64,000 bases of DNA from Phragmites australis (lineage: Eukaryota > Streptophyta > Magnoliopsida > Poales > Poaceae). How positions within the stretch are numbered: position 1 is the stretch's first letter; every line of letters begins with the position of its first letter. Position numbers and translations under genes: made by a program. Where the stretch lies: assembly GCF_958298935.1 (NCBI RefSeq), contig NC_084922.1:46721958-46785957 (forward strand). The letters run 5' to 3'. The notes beneath the pieces were generated by a model. The model searched no databases, was not told the origin of the DNA, and saw nothing but the letters and a program-made list of their open reading frames with translations. Shown here one piece after another: positions 10,652-23,094 of the stretch.

Positions 10652-13600
10652 GATTTGTAGATGGAGAGAGTAGTATACCAGATACAAACTTCTAAAGCTC
10701 CATACATACATAGCAACAGCTTTGTAAAGGTAGCTATGCTTAGGTCTTTGCCGCATGACTATACGTTGTTCGCCGTCAGGGCTGCAGCGTTCTCCCGCTG
10801 CTTTTTGATGGCTAACAATTTTTTGGTTTTTTCTTCTAATAATTCATCAGTATAGGGTAATTTTCTGGTTAAGACTTCTCCGTTATTTTACTTACGTTGG
10901 CTGTTGCTTGGCTGCAATGGCCTGGTTTGATGTATGGTGGTTGAACAGTTTCAGTGATCAATCTGGAGTGATGCAACATGAGCTTGCTGACCAGAAAGCA
11001 CTGAATGATGAATATGGTGGTGTCACTCTTTTTTATTATGCTGTGTTGTAGTTGGCCACTAGGATTAGATAACCTACTAGCACCCAGCAGGGTTGGACTA
11101 CTGTTTGAGATTACCAAACCATGTAATCGGCTCCTTGCTCGCTTTCAGCTGGTTCGTGCTCATCCTTTCAGCTTGGGACTCTGCATCGTGTGATTTTTCC
11201 AGTCAGGATCACCATTTTCTGGGCGTGGACCAGCTAACAAGGCAGCATGATGCCGTGATTCCCTGCATCGTACGGTTAAATCCCTTTCTTTTTAAATATG
11301 AGAGCGTCATCGAGAATCATCGATGAGTTGATTAAATATAAATTATATTGATTTTTGTTTTGCTTAGTTCATATATAGTTTGGTTCTTTTTTCAATCTTG
11401 ACGATAAGGACAAGCCATCTACGTTCGGACGGTATCTTTTTTAGCGTGGGTGATGATGGACAACGCAGCGCCATAATTAGAATATCCTAAATATTACTCG
11501 TCGAACGAATATTGCATACAAAGTACACGGTGTTTGTTTAACGTGATATCTTCTCGCGTCAAGCCTTTTCCGGGCAGGAGCACCATTTTCTGGGCGTGTA
11601 CCACCTAACAAGGCAGCATGAAACTGCCGTGTTTCCCTCCATAGTACGGACGTAGAATATGCATCATTGCATCGACCGATAGGTTCGGTGCAGTGCTGCT
11701 TCTGCCAGAGAGAAAATGGCAACACACCTCTCGTCATGTCCAGTTCCTTCGAGGTTCAGTTGTCTTCTGCGCAGCTCATCAGCTTGCTCACTTTTCCAAC
11801 GGCAACACACCTCAAAAGCACGGGGATCAGGCTGTACAAGCTCTCCGGCAGTAGCATTGTTATCCCGAGACACTGTGCATTCTACTCCACACCTCCCTTC
11901 CCTTGCCTTTCAAGATTGGAGTGGTTGGATATTTGCGTTGCAAGTGACCCGGAGCAGATTTTCTTCTCAATTGTCGCTTAGAATATTGACGCGCGATTTA
12001 CTAGTACACCAAAACCATGGAAAAATGCATTGCATGCTAACCACGGCTCGTTGCACAATATTCTCCCATCCCACGCTCGTCGCGTTGCGAGCTCGCTATT
12101 TTACGCCGTCGTGCTGTGAAGAGCGGACCAAAAGCTCAAAGTAGCCCGTGGTCCGTACCATGCGGTACTACAATATGTTTGAGAGAGCCGGGTTCGAGGC
12201 GCACGTACACGCGGCGGCGGTGCTGGGAGTCCCGGTGTCTCGTCTTCGGCGAGCACGAGAGGGGACGCGGCAATCGAATGCCGTCTTCCGCTCGTCAGAG
12301 ATCTCATCACGCGTGGCGCCATGAACCAAGGGAAACGACTCGGTGCCCTAGGCCAGGCCAGAGAGTCAGAGACCACCGCCCAAGGGCCAGCACACTGACA
12401 CGCGTCACCTGCGTCGTACATCTGTCGCTGCTGCTGCTGCTGCTAGCATCTAGAGAGGGCGGTGAGATACCAGCTTTTGAGCTTTGACCAGGCAAAGGAA
12501 GAAACAAACGAGCAAAGAACAGGTCTTGGCCACGTTCTATAGCCGTGGGACAGATATGAGTGCTAGTACTCAAGTTCATTCGCGTCACCTGTGCCGGCAT
12601 GCCGTTGGCAACGCGGATGGCATTGGCTTGAGTTCACATCGGCATGCACGGATGCACCAGGTACCACACGAGGGGAATCCCATGGCAGCGCCAGCAACCA
12701 ACCCGGCTGCGTGCAATGCGCCGAGGTTTACGGTGGTGGGGCGTGCCGTGGGGCTCAGAAGTGTCGGATTGGGGCGGCTTCTCTCCGGAAACGCTGCGGT
12801 TTATCGGTGAGGCCGCGGCGGTGCTTGCGGTTGCGGGGCTGCTGGTGAGAAGATGAGTGGGCCACTACGGTGGAGCAACTCGACTGTTCCTAGGGCCGAA
12901 TTGACGCGCTGCCCAAGTCCTTTCCAAGATCACGTCGTGGTTGTCAGTTCCTGAAATCATCTGGGCTTCACGGCCCATATTGAAGTCCACAAGACCACGA
13001 CGGATAGTGGCACAGCCAAAGTGGGTGAGGCCGTGAAGTTTGCGAAAGCTACATTCATCGCCTTTCACAGGCCCCATTCGGAATCACCTTCATCTGGCTA
13101 ATCCACACGAGCGAAGCTATTCCACGTATAAATCCGGCTTGGGCCATCTGTTCACAGTTTGTCTTCTCCTTTCGTTTTTAACTGTCCCTGGCTTGTTTTC
13201 TCCCGAGAGAACTTCCAAGTTCCAATCCACTCTATTTTGCACTGAACTAGTTCTGCACCCGTGCTTTTTAAGTAGTAGAGAAGAGACAAAAAAAAAAAAC
13301 TGATGGCGTGTGGCATGAGCAGTATCTTTTCCCCTACAAACATTTCGGCCCTCACTTTGTGGCATTGACTCATTTGAGCAGCGGCGCACGAAAGGTCCAC
13401 GACCACTACTCCCCGAGCATCAACTTCTCATCTTGGTTGGGTCGGTAGTGCGAAGCTGCACATGCGATGATGAAGATTCAGGAAGAGCACAGAGAAAAGG
13501 GATGCAGCTGCAAAAGCATGCAGAGTTGCAGGGAGGGAATTGACAGCCACTAGTGCCGAGGTGAGAATGGTGACCTGATAAACTGGGGAAACCGCACGCC

Positions 13601-14003
13601 TAGCCTATCTGGCTGTCGTTTTCATGCTCTGCCCACGCCACCACTTCACTCTGCCATCCTTCTAAGCTGCCCTCGTGGCCACGCATAAACGTCCCTGCTT
13701 GCCACGCTGTAACGGAGAGGGAGAGTAGAGAGTTATACACTTCGCCGTTCGGATTAGCCACCCCTTTTTCTAGATTATCGGCCTTCTGGTTCGTGCAACA
13801 CGGGACCACAAGTTTACCAGCGGAGATTAAGTCCATCATGCATCGCCGTCTCGTTGATCAAGATAGGTTTCCCACTCTTTTCACTTGCATTTTCATAGTG
13901 GTATGCAACACTCTCATGTCAGTGGCACTGGCACCGCCTCAATCGACCGGCCCACTAGTTCATCGTACATATTCCTTTGATACTATACTTGCTACGAGTA
14001 TTG
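10652..14003. other. GUX 3' region and intergenic DNA
   Basis: The first 200 bases or so are the likely 3' UTR of the GUX gene. Beyond that, frames are short and domain-free on both strands, including the GC-richer stretch at 12484-12856. A CTG run (CTGCTGCTGCTGCTG) lies near 12429. A duplicated 70-bp segment at 11208 and 11578 is listed separately. Confidence 0.55.
11208..11648. repeat. Pair of direct repeats of about 70 bp, 370 bp apart
   Basis: The segments at about 11208-11275 and 11578-11648 share ACCATTTTCTGGGCGTG, CTAACAAGGCAGCATGA and CCGTG-TTCCCT blocks in the same order and orientation. Neither copy is in a supported ORF. They may be a small duplication or the ends of an unrecognised element. 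Confidence 0.75.
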
Positions 14004-17000
14004 CTACACTTTGGGTATCCACTCGTGCCCCTGTATGAAGTTGGCGACGCTGTACGCGTCGACGTGGCCCTTGGGCACCTGGCTGCTCCACGCCACCCTC
14101 CGGCTGGCGTCGCCGCCGCCGGGGCCAGCGCTGTCGTACTCGCCGTAGTACAACGTCTTGAGCGCGAAGTCCCCGTTCCACGCCATCCACCCCCGCGGCT
14201 GCACGATCTCCGCGAGCGTGCACCCGACGTACACGGTCCGGGAGTACTCCTTCCAGGGCCGGCCCAGGTAGACGCGGTGAGCCTCGGGCTTCTGGCGGTA
14301 CAGGGCGAGGTACTCCTCGCTGCCGTTGACGACGCAGCCGCGGAGCACGATCCCCGTGGGCTGGGCGGGGTCGGTGCGGCCCTGCGCCGTGACGGCGTCG
14401 TTCTCGCCCTTGTCCGGGCGCAACTGCCGCGGCAGGACGATGAGGGCGGTGTCGTGCAGCACGGTTGCAGAGTTGCCGAACACGAAGTCGACGGTCCCGG
14501 AGACGCGGCACCGGGTGTACAACTGTCGCATGGCGTGCGCGTACAGCGTGTCCTGGTGGCCCAGGAGCTCCACGGTGTCCAGCACCGTGCGGTCGCCCGT
14601 GGAGCGGAACGCCACGGCCTGGTGCGCGTCGGGACCCGCGGTGTTGGCGATCGTCAGGTCGCGCGCCATGAAGCCATCCGCGAGCACGCCTGCAAAACCA
14701 AGGCGAGCGAGCGCCAATCACGCGCCGGATCACTGTGAAGCACCAGAGAAATCACGTGATGGACTGCATGATAAAGTTAGAACGCTGGATCGGGCGCACT
14801 TTTTTTTCTCTCGGTGAATTGACGACACGAACCACCGTGTCTGGTATGGCCTGCATTGACGGACACGCGGCTCGCCTTCTTGTTTGTAGGGCCGGCCGGA
14901 CCACGGGAAAGTTGAGGGTTTCGTTAGCCTAGAGCAGGCTCGTGACGCTACGCCGCACTGTCGCTTCCGGCATGGACCACATGTATTGCGGGTCACGCAG
15001 GGGCTTATTGGGCATAGAAGAGTAGAAAAAAAAAAGAGAAGAGGAGGAGGAAGAGGAGAAAAAAAAAGAGAAAGGAGAATGAAGAAAAAATTGAACCTCT
15101 CTAAAATTTGACTCTGAATTTTGTCACTGGAGTCACGGATAGTACTTGATACTACTCTGAATCCATTTGATTTGCTTGTAACGCTCGATTGACTATCACG
15201 AACCGAGAGATTTACTGCCACACGAGAAATACAGCAAGGATTTAGCCAGATTAATTGCTGGCAGCTACAGAATTAGCTGTTGTCCGTCTCGAGGGTAAAA
15301 AAAAGGGCAGCTACCTTAGTGAAAAGTGCACTTCTGCGCAAAGCACAGTGGGCCATGGCCTAGAGGCGAAAGCAACTTTTACTTTAGACGTTTGTGGAAG
15401 CAACATTATCCAGATCACATTTGTTCAATCCAGAAAAAAAACGAAGTCTTTGGACAAGTAAATGGCACTAGTTAAGTTCACTTCAGCCTAGGTACTGGGC
15501 TCCTGAAGAGCTGAAACCTACACTGCTGAATGCAAAATTGCAAATCTTCATGTGGTCATGTGCCATGCCGGACGCAACGTTCAAAAGCCAAGATTCAAAG
15601 GTCCACGTCACAACATCTAATCCACGGAAAGCGTTTTCGGTGCAGACAAACGGCTACCTTAATATGGTACGGTCACGAGCATCGTCTTAACGTTGCTGCA
15701 TTCATTTCATGCACGTACGTGTACGACCGCACAAGAAAGTAAGTTCATCAGTGGAATTTTTAGAATTTTGTCCTTCTCAAAAACTTTTTCTACTAGCGGA
15801 CTTACAGTGAAACAATATAAAAAATAAACCAATTTTATGACGCCATGACATACAGGAAACAATGTCAAAAATAAACTTTTTTAAGTTAAATTGCACATCA
15901 TGATAGGTGTTATTTATGATCTTAGAAGTCTAACTTAGAAAATCACACCTACTCCCGTATTATTCAACTATGATATTAAGATGTCATAACTATATGTAAA
16001 AGAATCTATTTTTGAAATTGTTTCCACATAAATCTATTCGTAAAATATGTTTTTAAAAAGGTCAATGTAAAAATTCCACAAAAATTAAAAGAAAGGAAAG
16101 AAACACGCGTATTTATACGCACCTACGGTGGCCGTGTTGAAGGTGGAGACGCCGGGCGTGTCGGCGTTGAGGTCGCCGGTGATGACCGTCCTTCCCATGC
16201 CGTCGCCTACGACCACCACGTTCGTCTTCTCCCACGGCACGCTTACCGTCTCCTTGTACACACCCTCCTTCACGTGCACCACGAACATATCGGCGCCGTA
16301 GTCCGGCGCCGCCGCCACCGCCTCCCGCACCGTCCTGTAGTCGCACCCGGCGCCGCACACCGTCACGTTCGCCGGGAGCCCCTTGGGCACGCCCAGCGCG
16401 TCCACGTCGGCGGAACTCTCCGCCGCGGCGGGAGGCCAGTACCCGTTGCGCTCCGTCTGAGGCGGGGCCCAGCGGGAGGTGTCGTCGCCGTAGCGCTGCC
16501 GCGCGGCGAGCATGGAGATGTAGTTGCTGTTGACGGCGATGGTGTCGTCGAGGTAGGCCATGGCGTCCGAGACGGTCCTGGAGAAGTTGACGTACTTGTA
16601 GGCGGACCAGCAGTCGTAGAGGTGGAGGAGCGCGGTGGAGGCCGAGAGGAGCGACGGCGAGGGGGACGGCGCGAGGCGGTGGGAGGAGATCGAGAGTAAG
16701 GTGAGGCAGTTGGTGGCGGCGTTGGACAGGTTCACGTTGGAGGAGGCGGCGAGGACGGACTTGGCCGTGGAGACGGCGGGCGGGAGGCGCGCGCGGAGCG
16801 CGGAGAGCGTGGCGGCGAGGAGGTCGGAGATGGAGGCATCGGAGCCGGCGCTGGAGAGCGTGGAGACGCAGGTGGGCTGGAAGCGTGTGGCGTTGCAGGC
16901 CAGGTGGACGGCGAGTGGCGCCGCATCGGAGGACGCCGGCGGGGCGGACGGTGAGGGGGAGGGGTTGCTGTGGTGGTGGTGGCGGGAGGAGAGGGAGACG

Positions 17001-17056
17001 GGGAGGTGGAAGAGGAGGACGAGGAGGAGGGGAAGGAGGCGAGCCGGAGGAGGCAT
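14004..17056 (-). CDS. Pectin methylesterase with N-terminal PMEI domain (type I PME)
   Basis: Exon 1 (17056-16123) and exon 2 (14689-14004) join at phase 1 to give 539 aa. Family role: secreted wall enzyme that removes methyl esters from homogalacturonan, with an N-terminal inhibitor-like pro-region. A hydrophobic signal peptide ([16 protein letters not shown]) is followed by a PMEI region with its spaced cysteines (to about residue 200), a Pro/Ser-rich linker, and the catalytic beta-helix from about residue 240. Catalytic blocks are intact: GVYKE, QAVAFR (335-340), [10 protein letters not shown] with D358, VDFVFGNSA with nucleophile D379, and [10 protein letters not shown] with R455. The usual dibasic RRLL/RKLL processing site is not visible between the two domains, where the sequence reads [11 protein letters not shown] and [11 protein letters not shown] recall such a linker from the PME51-like group. 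The 1.4-kb intron carries a purine-rich poly(A/G) tract near 15029-15090. Confidence 0.95.
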
Positions 17057-19432
17057 TGGTGATGGTTGGATGTGTGCCTGCGCGCGCGACTGGGAGTGTG
17101 TGTGGGGTGATGGTTATATTGGGGATGCAGACGGGAAGGGAAGCGGATGAATGGGATTTTCAGGAACCGGCTCGACGTTTCAGGAACAGTAATTTATGGG
17201 AGTATAGACAGTAATTCACAGTGGATTGCTGTAGCCAGTCACGGTTCGCATATGAATATCACAGCAGTGGCAAAGTCACGGTAGTGTTACAGATTTTCAT
17301 GGATGCCAACCTAACAGAAAGTAGGAGGAAAGCATTCATGTCTGTGATGTGAATCCTTTCTATTGATTTTGCTTCCGTTTTTTGTTGATTTGGTTTCCCT
17401 CAGTTTAGATAAGGAAATGTATATTTCCTATTCCAAAATCTCACTATGTAGTAGCATATCCACTAATTATATCGATGTCTCCGTGTAACATAACTCATGC
17501 AATTTCAGATAATTGGTATAGAGTAGGATTTAGACCATGGTATCACGCTAGTTTAGGCACATCTCACGTATTCATTCATGTGATCCTTCGGCTCTTTATC
17601 TTCATTGTCGCTATCAAGCCATCCCTCGTGGTTTCTAATGTCGCTTCCAATGCCTTTATTTCCTACCTTGTAATGGCCATTGTCATTGTTCCACTTATCA
17701 TAGCCACACACTTTGCCTCTTTATTATCATCACACTCCCTCATTCTACTGCAACTATCACTAACTCGCACATTCATGACAAAGATTTACTACATCCAAAT
17801 TTTTTCTATTGAAAAATAAGGCAAAAGCTCTGTCGTTTGATTAAGGAGAAAGAGCAGTTTACATCAAGCGATTAGGCGCACTTAGGTCAGTGAGGGCTGC
17901 ATGGACGACAACAAAATAAACACAAACCACAGAACCACTTTACGACAATACAATAATTTAAGTGGCTGAAGAAATTCTATGTATTCTTTTGTTTTAAATC
18001 GCAGTTTAAATTGCCAAATCAAAAGTTTGAGCATCAGTTGAGAAGTGTTCACTATCAGTTAACTTATCGACAGAGGCTTACGTTCATGGGCACTGCAGGC
18101 ACACTAGAAATTGCACAGCCGTGCACGGCAGAAGGCACTTTCCCCTTGCGTAGCCTGATTGCGTCGCCAGTCGGGTGCATTGATTGTTTAAATTGGAACG
18201 ATAGCTGCCGGTTAGGAAAAAGACGAAGAGATTGCCGCGACAGGCGAACACGCCTCACGCATGTACAGTGCCTCACCATGGCCTGCAGTCACAGAGCAGT
18301 TTGTACGATCTGTCATGTGGCATTGGAGGTTTCTGTTAAGATTTACTAGTAAGAAACTTTCTACTCACGGGCTAATGGCGCAGCCGCGGAATGGAGAAGG
18401 GTAGTTTTTCTCCCCTTGCGAGCTTGCCCAGGGCACCCGGCTCCGGGACGTGGTCACGGGGATCACAGCGAAATGGTCGGCGGACCGGCATCCACTAACT
18501 GAACTGAGTGGAGACAGTGGGCCGGCACCGATGCAATTGCGAACGCCGCATATTTTTTCCCCCTTTTGGAAAAGCTGCAAAAGAGGTCATTTGATACAGT
18601 TGCATATGCTTAACTATTCCATTTAGAAATACCTTTTTTAAGGCTCAACGCTAGATACAAGCTGAAAGTATTTGAACGTATATTTAAACACACATTATAC
18701 CCTACGTATCTTAAGACACATGCTAAACCTATAATATATAATGACACATGTCTACTGAAGAGATTCACGAAACATCATGCTCTGCAAGCGATGGGCACAC
18801 CGCCACTAAAGATATTCATGAAGACTCAGGCAAGAAAAGCAGCAAGCACGTTTCATGCATAAGAAATGAATTTTCGTAACATGACGCAAGTAATTGTTTG
18901 CACACAGGTTGCTAGTTATGATGTGTTTCTATACCTAAATAAATAAAAGGGGAAATGATACAAAAATCTATGTCTCAGAAGATGTGCATTCGGTTTCGTG
19001 TCGCTAGCTTGTGCAACTAGGAGGCAACCACACCTCCCCACCCTAACCCTGGAAACCTGCTCAGCGCGGCCACCGTTGCCATCACTAGCTGTGGCGGCGG
19101 CGGCGGTGGCCAGTGACACAACCTAGTAGCTCCGTCGCGGCCTCCCCCCTCCATGTTCTTCTTCCTTGATCTGACGGTGGTGCTCGTGCAGTGAGGCATA
19201 GTGTTGGCCAGATCATTGGATCTACACGCTTGGCGCTCGAATCCGTGCAACAGTGGTCTGGATATGTGGATCCTCGTGGCGGTGGTCATGGTTCGCGTCG
19301 AGTAGTGACGGTCGAGATGGCGACCACAGGGTTCCGCGCGACGGCGACCAAGATTCGCGAGATCCTTATAAGGGGATCTGCAGCTGTTGGCTCGTGTTTG
19401 TGCCCATGTGCAACCTCATGCTGCTTTGGCGT
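17057..19432. other. PME promoter side and intergenic DNA
   Basis: A TATA-like AATATAACC on the - strand at about 17112-17121 could serve the PME gene. The rest has no recognisable gene. The 112-codon frame at 17475-17819 is hydrophobic but matches no family I know. The GC-rich stretch from 19020 to 19432 continues beyond the solo LTR (from 20875) and was one sequence before that insertion. It looks like part of an older repeat. Confidence 0.5.
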
Positions 19433-20874
19433 TGTCGGTTACATGGGAACAAGGGGTCCCCGAGTCCCGAGGCCAGGACGGCGGAGTGCCACGTGGTGCC
19501 CTCTCTCGGGGATTATCTCCCCAAGGTCTGAGAAGACCAAGTTCCGGAAGAGGGTGCTCGGAGCCATGCACAGTGGTCCCCGAGTACCAGAGTTCCCTGA
19601 TGACCCGAAAAGACCAAGTCCCGGGAGAGGGTGCTCGGGGCCATGCACAGTGGTCCCTGAGTACCCGAGTTCCCCGATGACCCGAGAAGGCCGAGTTCCG
19701 GGAGATGGTGCTCGGGGTCATGAATAGTGGTCCCCGAGCACCTGAGTTCCCCGATGACAAGAGAAGTCAGTTTCAGGAGAGAGTGCTCGGGACCGTGAAC
19801 AGCGGTCCCCGAGCACCCGAGTTCCCCGAGGACTCATGCAGTCAAGTTCCGGGAGAGGGTGCTCGGGACCGTGAACAGTGATCCCCGAGCACCCGGTTCC
19901 CCGAGGACCAAGAGAGGGCATATCCGGGAGAGAGTGCTCAGGGCTGTGAACAGTAGTCCCCGAGCACTCACAGTTCCCCGAGGGCCTGAGAAGTCCTTCG
20001 CCGGTGGTCCCCACAAGGGCTCAACAGTGAGATGTCAATTGGTGAGAGGCCTGATGCTGCATTTAAGAGGGCGCGTGGCCTGCCACTTCCAACCACTCCC
20101 CCCACGCTTGCTGTCAATCCCTGCCACGGTCTGGCAGGGAGGCATGGGAATATTTAATGCGCGGGTCCCATCGCGCGTCATCCGGCGCACCTCGAGATAA
20201 TGTCGTAGGGCTCGAGGCGCGACGCCTGCTGCCCTGCTGTGTCAGACTCGCTCTGACCGAGCGGGCACGCGGGGCTACTCGGTGGCTGCCCGGCGGGCCC
20301 TCCCCGTTGCGCCCACTGGAAAGCGGAATGATGACGACGAAGATCGGACGGGGGCGCATTTTCAACTCTCCCCGTCACCTCAAGCTGCAGCCCATGATGG
20401 TTGCTTTCCATTTATGGCGCCTTGAAACTTGCGCCAATCCTTTCTAGGCATACCACCCGCCCCGCCGGGTATAAAAGAGGGGCGGGCTCCTCGGAGAAGA
20501 GGAGTTTTTTAGAACACTGAGACTGAGCTCTGAGAACACCGGGGCACATCCAACGAACTCTGGACGACGACGGAAGAAGCATGAAGCTCTAGACTTAGAC
20601 AAATATTTTTGTAACACAGCAAATTTTAGAGAGACATCCTCAGAGGATTTATAGCATACACACAAGAGTAGAGTATTACGCTCAGTGCGGTCCGAACCTG
20701 TCTAAAAATCCCCTAAGCATTTACTTACTCCTGCATCCGATCATCCACTCCACCTGCATCTCATTTACTCCCATTTATTTCACGTACGAGGCGGACTCAG
20801 AATCATCCTCCCGGCTGAATCTCAAAGGGGGTCCCTCCGGATCCCCCTTGAGGAGTTCACCTTCCGACAGGCGT
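19428..20874 (+). mobile_element. Solo LTR A of the TGTCGG/CCGACA family, with TSD GGCGT
   Basis: The LTR runs from 19433 (TGTCGGTTACATGGGAAC) to 20869 (...CACCTTCCGACA), 1437 bp, flanked by the 5-bp duplication GGCGT at 19428-19432 and 20870-20874. No internal retrotransposon sequence is attached, so this is a solo LTR left by recombination. The upstream part holds six units of 75-77 bp (about 19540-19990). A TATA box lies at 20470-20476, and a block near the 3' end (TATTACGCTCAGTGCGGTCC, then GAACCTGTCTAAA) is shared with the other two copies. Confidence 0.92.
19540..19990 (+). repeat. Six-unit 75-77 bp hairpin array inside LTR A
   Basis: GTGCTCGG (GTGCTCAG in the last unit) starts at 19554, 19631, 19708, 19783, 19859 and 19934, giving spacings of 77, 77, 75, 76 and 75 bp. 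Within most units GTGCTCGGGACC is followed, after a loop of 8-10 nt, by GGTCCCCGAGCAC, an almost perfect stem of 12-13 bp. The array lies upstream of the LTR TATA box. Confidence 0.9.
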
Positions 20875-23094
20875 GGACTCCACCTTCGCTTGCCCCCGTC
20901 CACAATGCAGTGGCGTCCATGAGGCCACCGTGTGCTAGGACGACGAGCTCTACAGGTCAACCTTCTTGATTTGCGGCTGTCGGTCTTCCCCCGACGCTCA
21001 TCGTCTTTCCAACCACTGCATCAGCTCCTCCCCTTGCCAGATTGGCCTCTTCTACCCGATCTAGCTCGTAGGGAACTATGCAGCTCGATGTTGACTTTGT
21101 GGGCAACGTGGCTTCAATAGTCATGGTCTGCACGTGTTCGGTTTGACCGCATAGGGCCCTCCTGCGCGGATGGTGAGGTTCAGGAGCTCAGGGCAAAAGC
21201 CTGCCTGATTCTCTATTGGTGTCGACGACGCCTACATGCACCGCTCTCCTCCTTAGAGGCGTTGTCGTGGCAATTCCCACCCTTAGGATTCTTTGGGTGA
21301 AAACCCTATTTTGGCTTTTTGAACAGGCGATGGCGATGTCTTTGATGTCGTGTGCTCCTTATAGGCATCGCTTATGAGGTCCTTCCACGTATTTAGTTCG
21401 CCAACAACATTGGTGTTCAACAGCGAGATTGATCACACTAGACCTAGTTTAGCTAGTTAGTTGGTCATGAGCAACATATTATGTCATTCCACGGTGCTTT
21501 GAGCATGGTTTTTAATGCGTCATCTAGGCGATAAGGCGCTTCGGGATGGCAAGGCGTCACACACGGCTTACCAAAAGCAGCGAAGAATGAGGGAGAGGAA
21601 AAAGAGAGAAAGAGCGGGAGGAGAACTAGCCACCAAGGCCAAGCAGCTATCATCGCCCTTGTCCTTGTTGGCTCCAGCGTTGGAGGCCGATGCAACTCTT
21701 CCTCCTATCAACGACGAAGGTCGATTTGGAAAGGGTAACAACAACAGTTGATCTAGCAAGGGGTGGAGCAATGAAGGATGGGAGTGTCTGAAAGATGGAG
21801 AGGCTAGCTAGCGAAGAGAGAAAGGTAATGAGCGACGATGCAGCGGGAGAGAGAAAAGAGTAGTGTCCGACAATGTTGTGATGAGAGATAGAGAGAGAGC
21901 TAGTACAAGGCATTAGAGTAGGAAAGAAGTATGACCTGATTGGTGGGCAAGGCCAGATCACTTCCTTCTCTCTCTTTTTCTTTTCCTTTTTTTTATTCCT
22001 CGTCCTGACTAATGATTTCTCTGTTTCTGGGTTGGATATGACGTCTCCTCACCTCACCTCATAATCGCCTAGGTGGCCGGAAGGGGTGGGTCGTCGGACC
22101 TCACCTTACCACCTTAAAAACCATGGCTTAAAGACTAGTTTAACTTAGATAGTTTGCGTATGATGTTTGTTATTTAATCCCTATTTTCCCTAATTAATCA
22201 GGCATTATACAGCTTGGTATCGTGTTTCTTAATACAAAGCAACTTCTTCTTAAGTGTTAAAAAATATCACCATGTTCCTTCTCAAGGTCACAAAATTACC
22301 ACGCTGATCGAAAAAAATAATCTAGATCACTCATTATTATGAATATCGGTCTAAATTAACCAAAGAGTCCGTATCAAACACGATTAATTAATAACTCAAT
22401 TCGGAATTAAAAATTATAGAAAATTACCAATTCGATTTTCGTACGGTTTGAGAAGCAAAATATCTAAATAAATAGTCCATATAAAATAAAATAAATAATA
22501 ATTAAAATTGGGATTAAAATAGAAAAAACAATAATCCATATCAAATATAGTCTTAGAAGAAATATTATAAAAATCAAATACTTAAATAAATATTCCATAT
22601 AAAATATAATTAAAAAATGAAAGAAATTCAAAATTCTTACTAAGATAATAGATTAAGAATCACTATGTAGCTCAAGATCCTCGTATCAAGTAGACAGCAT
22701 ACAAGACACAACACACTGACAAATAGAACCTATTCTGATTTTGGTTTAGCTAGCTACACCTGACGCACAATTTTCAAAAATGATCAAACCATATATGAAC
22801 CGAACCAAACATGTATACAATTCAGTACAAGTTTAGATCTCTTATTCTAATTTTATGCATTTTGTAACTAAATAACACTAACCTTATAAAAAAAAGCTAC
22901 ATAGACTAATTTTTAATAAAAAATATCGTGTCAAAATATTGCAGCAAGGCTATCCATGATATTAACGTGCGCCACCTTGGTAGTTAATATAACACTACTT
23001 GCCAAAAGATGCTGGTGTCTATGAGACTTCTTGCAGTAAATAAAACTGAAATTATCAAGCAGAACAAAAGAAATTGAGTATACAATGTCAACAG
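20875..23094. other. Intergenic DNA downstream of the TBL gene
   Basis: No supported gene. The first part (to about 21130) resumes the GC-rich repeat interrupted by solo LTR A. A DNA-transposon-like element lies at 21504-22125. From 22140 to about 22930 the sequence is very AT-rich with no feature I can name. Confidence 0.5.
21496..22133. mobile_element. Non-autonomous DNA transposon candidate with CATGGTTTTTAA inverted ends
   Basis: The left end CATGGTTTTTAATGCG (from 21504) is inverted at the right end (reverse complement CATGGTTTTTAAGGTGG, ending 22125). Just inside, a TAGGCGAT motif is also inverted. The flanking octamers GCTTTGAG (21496-21503) and GCTTAAAG (22126-22133) match at six of eight positions, which would suit a diverged hAT duplication. 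The interior is purine-rich and non-coding. Confidence 0.5.

Noticed and set aside
12484..12856. Possible small gene in a GC-rich stretch (frames of 70-108 codons)
   Set aside because: Three frames overlap, none has a domain, and there is no clear promoter or splice pattern.
13960..14738. Frames of about 250 codons on both strands over PME exon 2
   Set aside because: Only the frame with [17 protein letters not shown] and LGRPW motifs is real; the others are composition shadows.
17475..17819. 114-codon hydrophobic frame
   Set aside because: Composition is that of T-rich non-coding DNA, and no family is recognised.
19191..20016. Frames of 97-178 codons over the LTR A array
   Set aside because: Same reason: repeat-derived open frames in an LTR.
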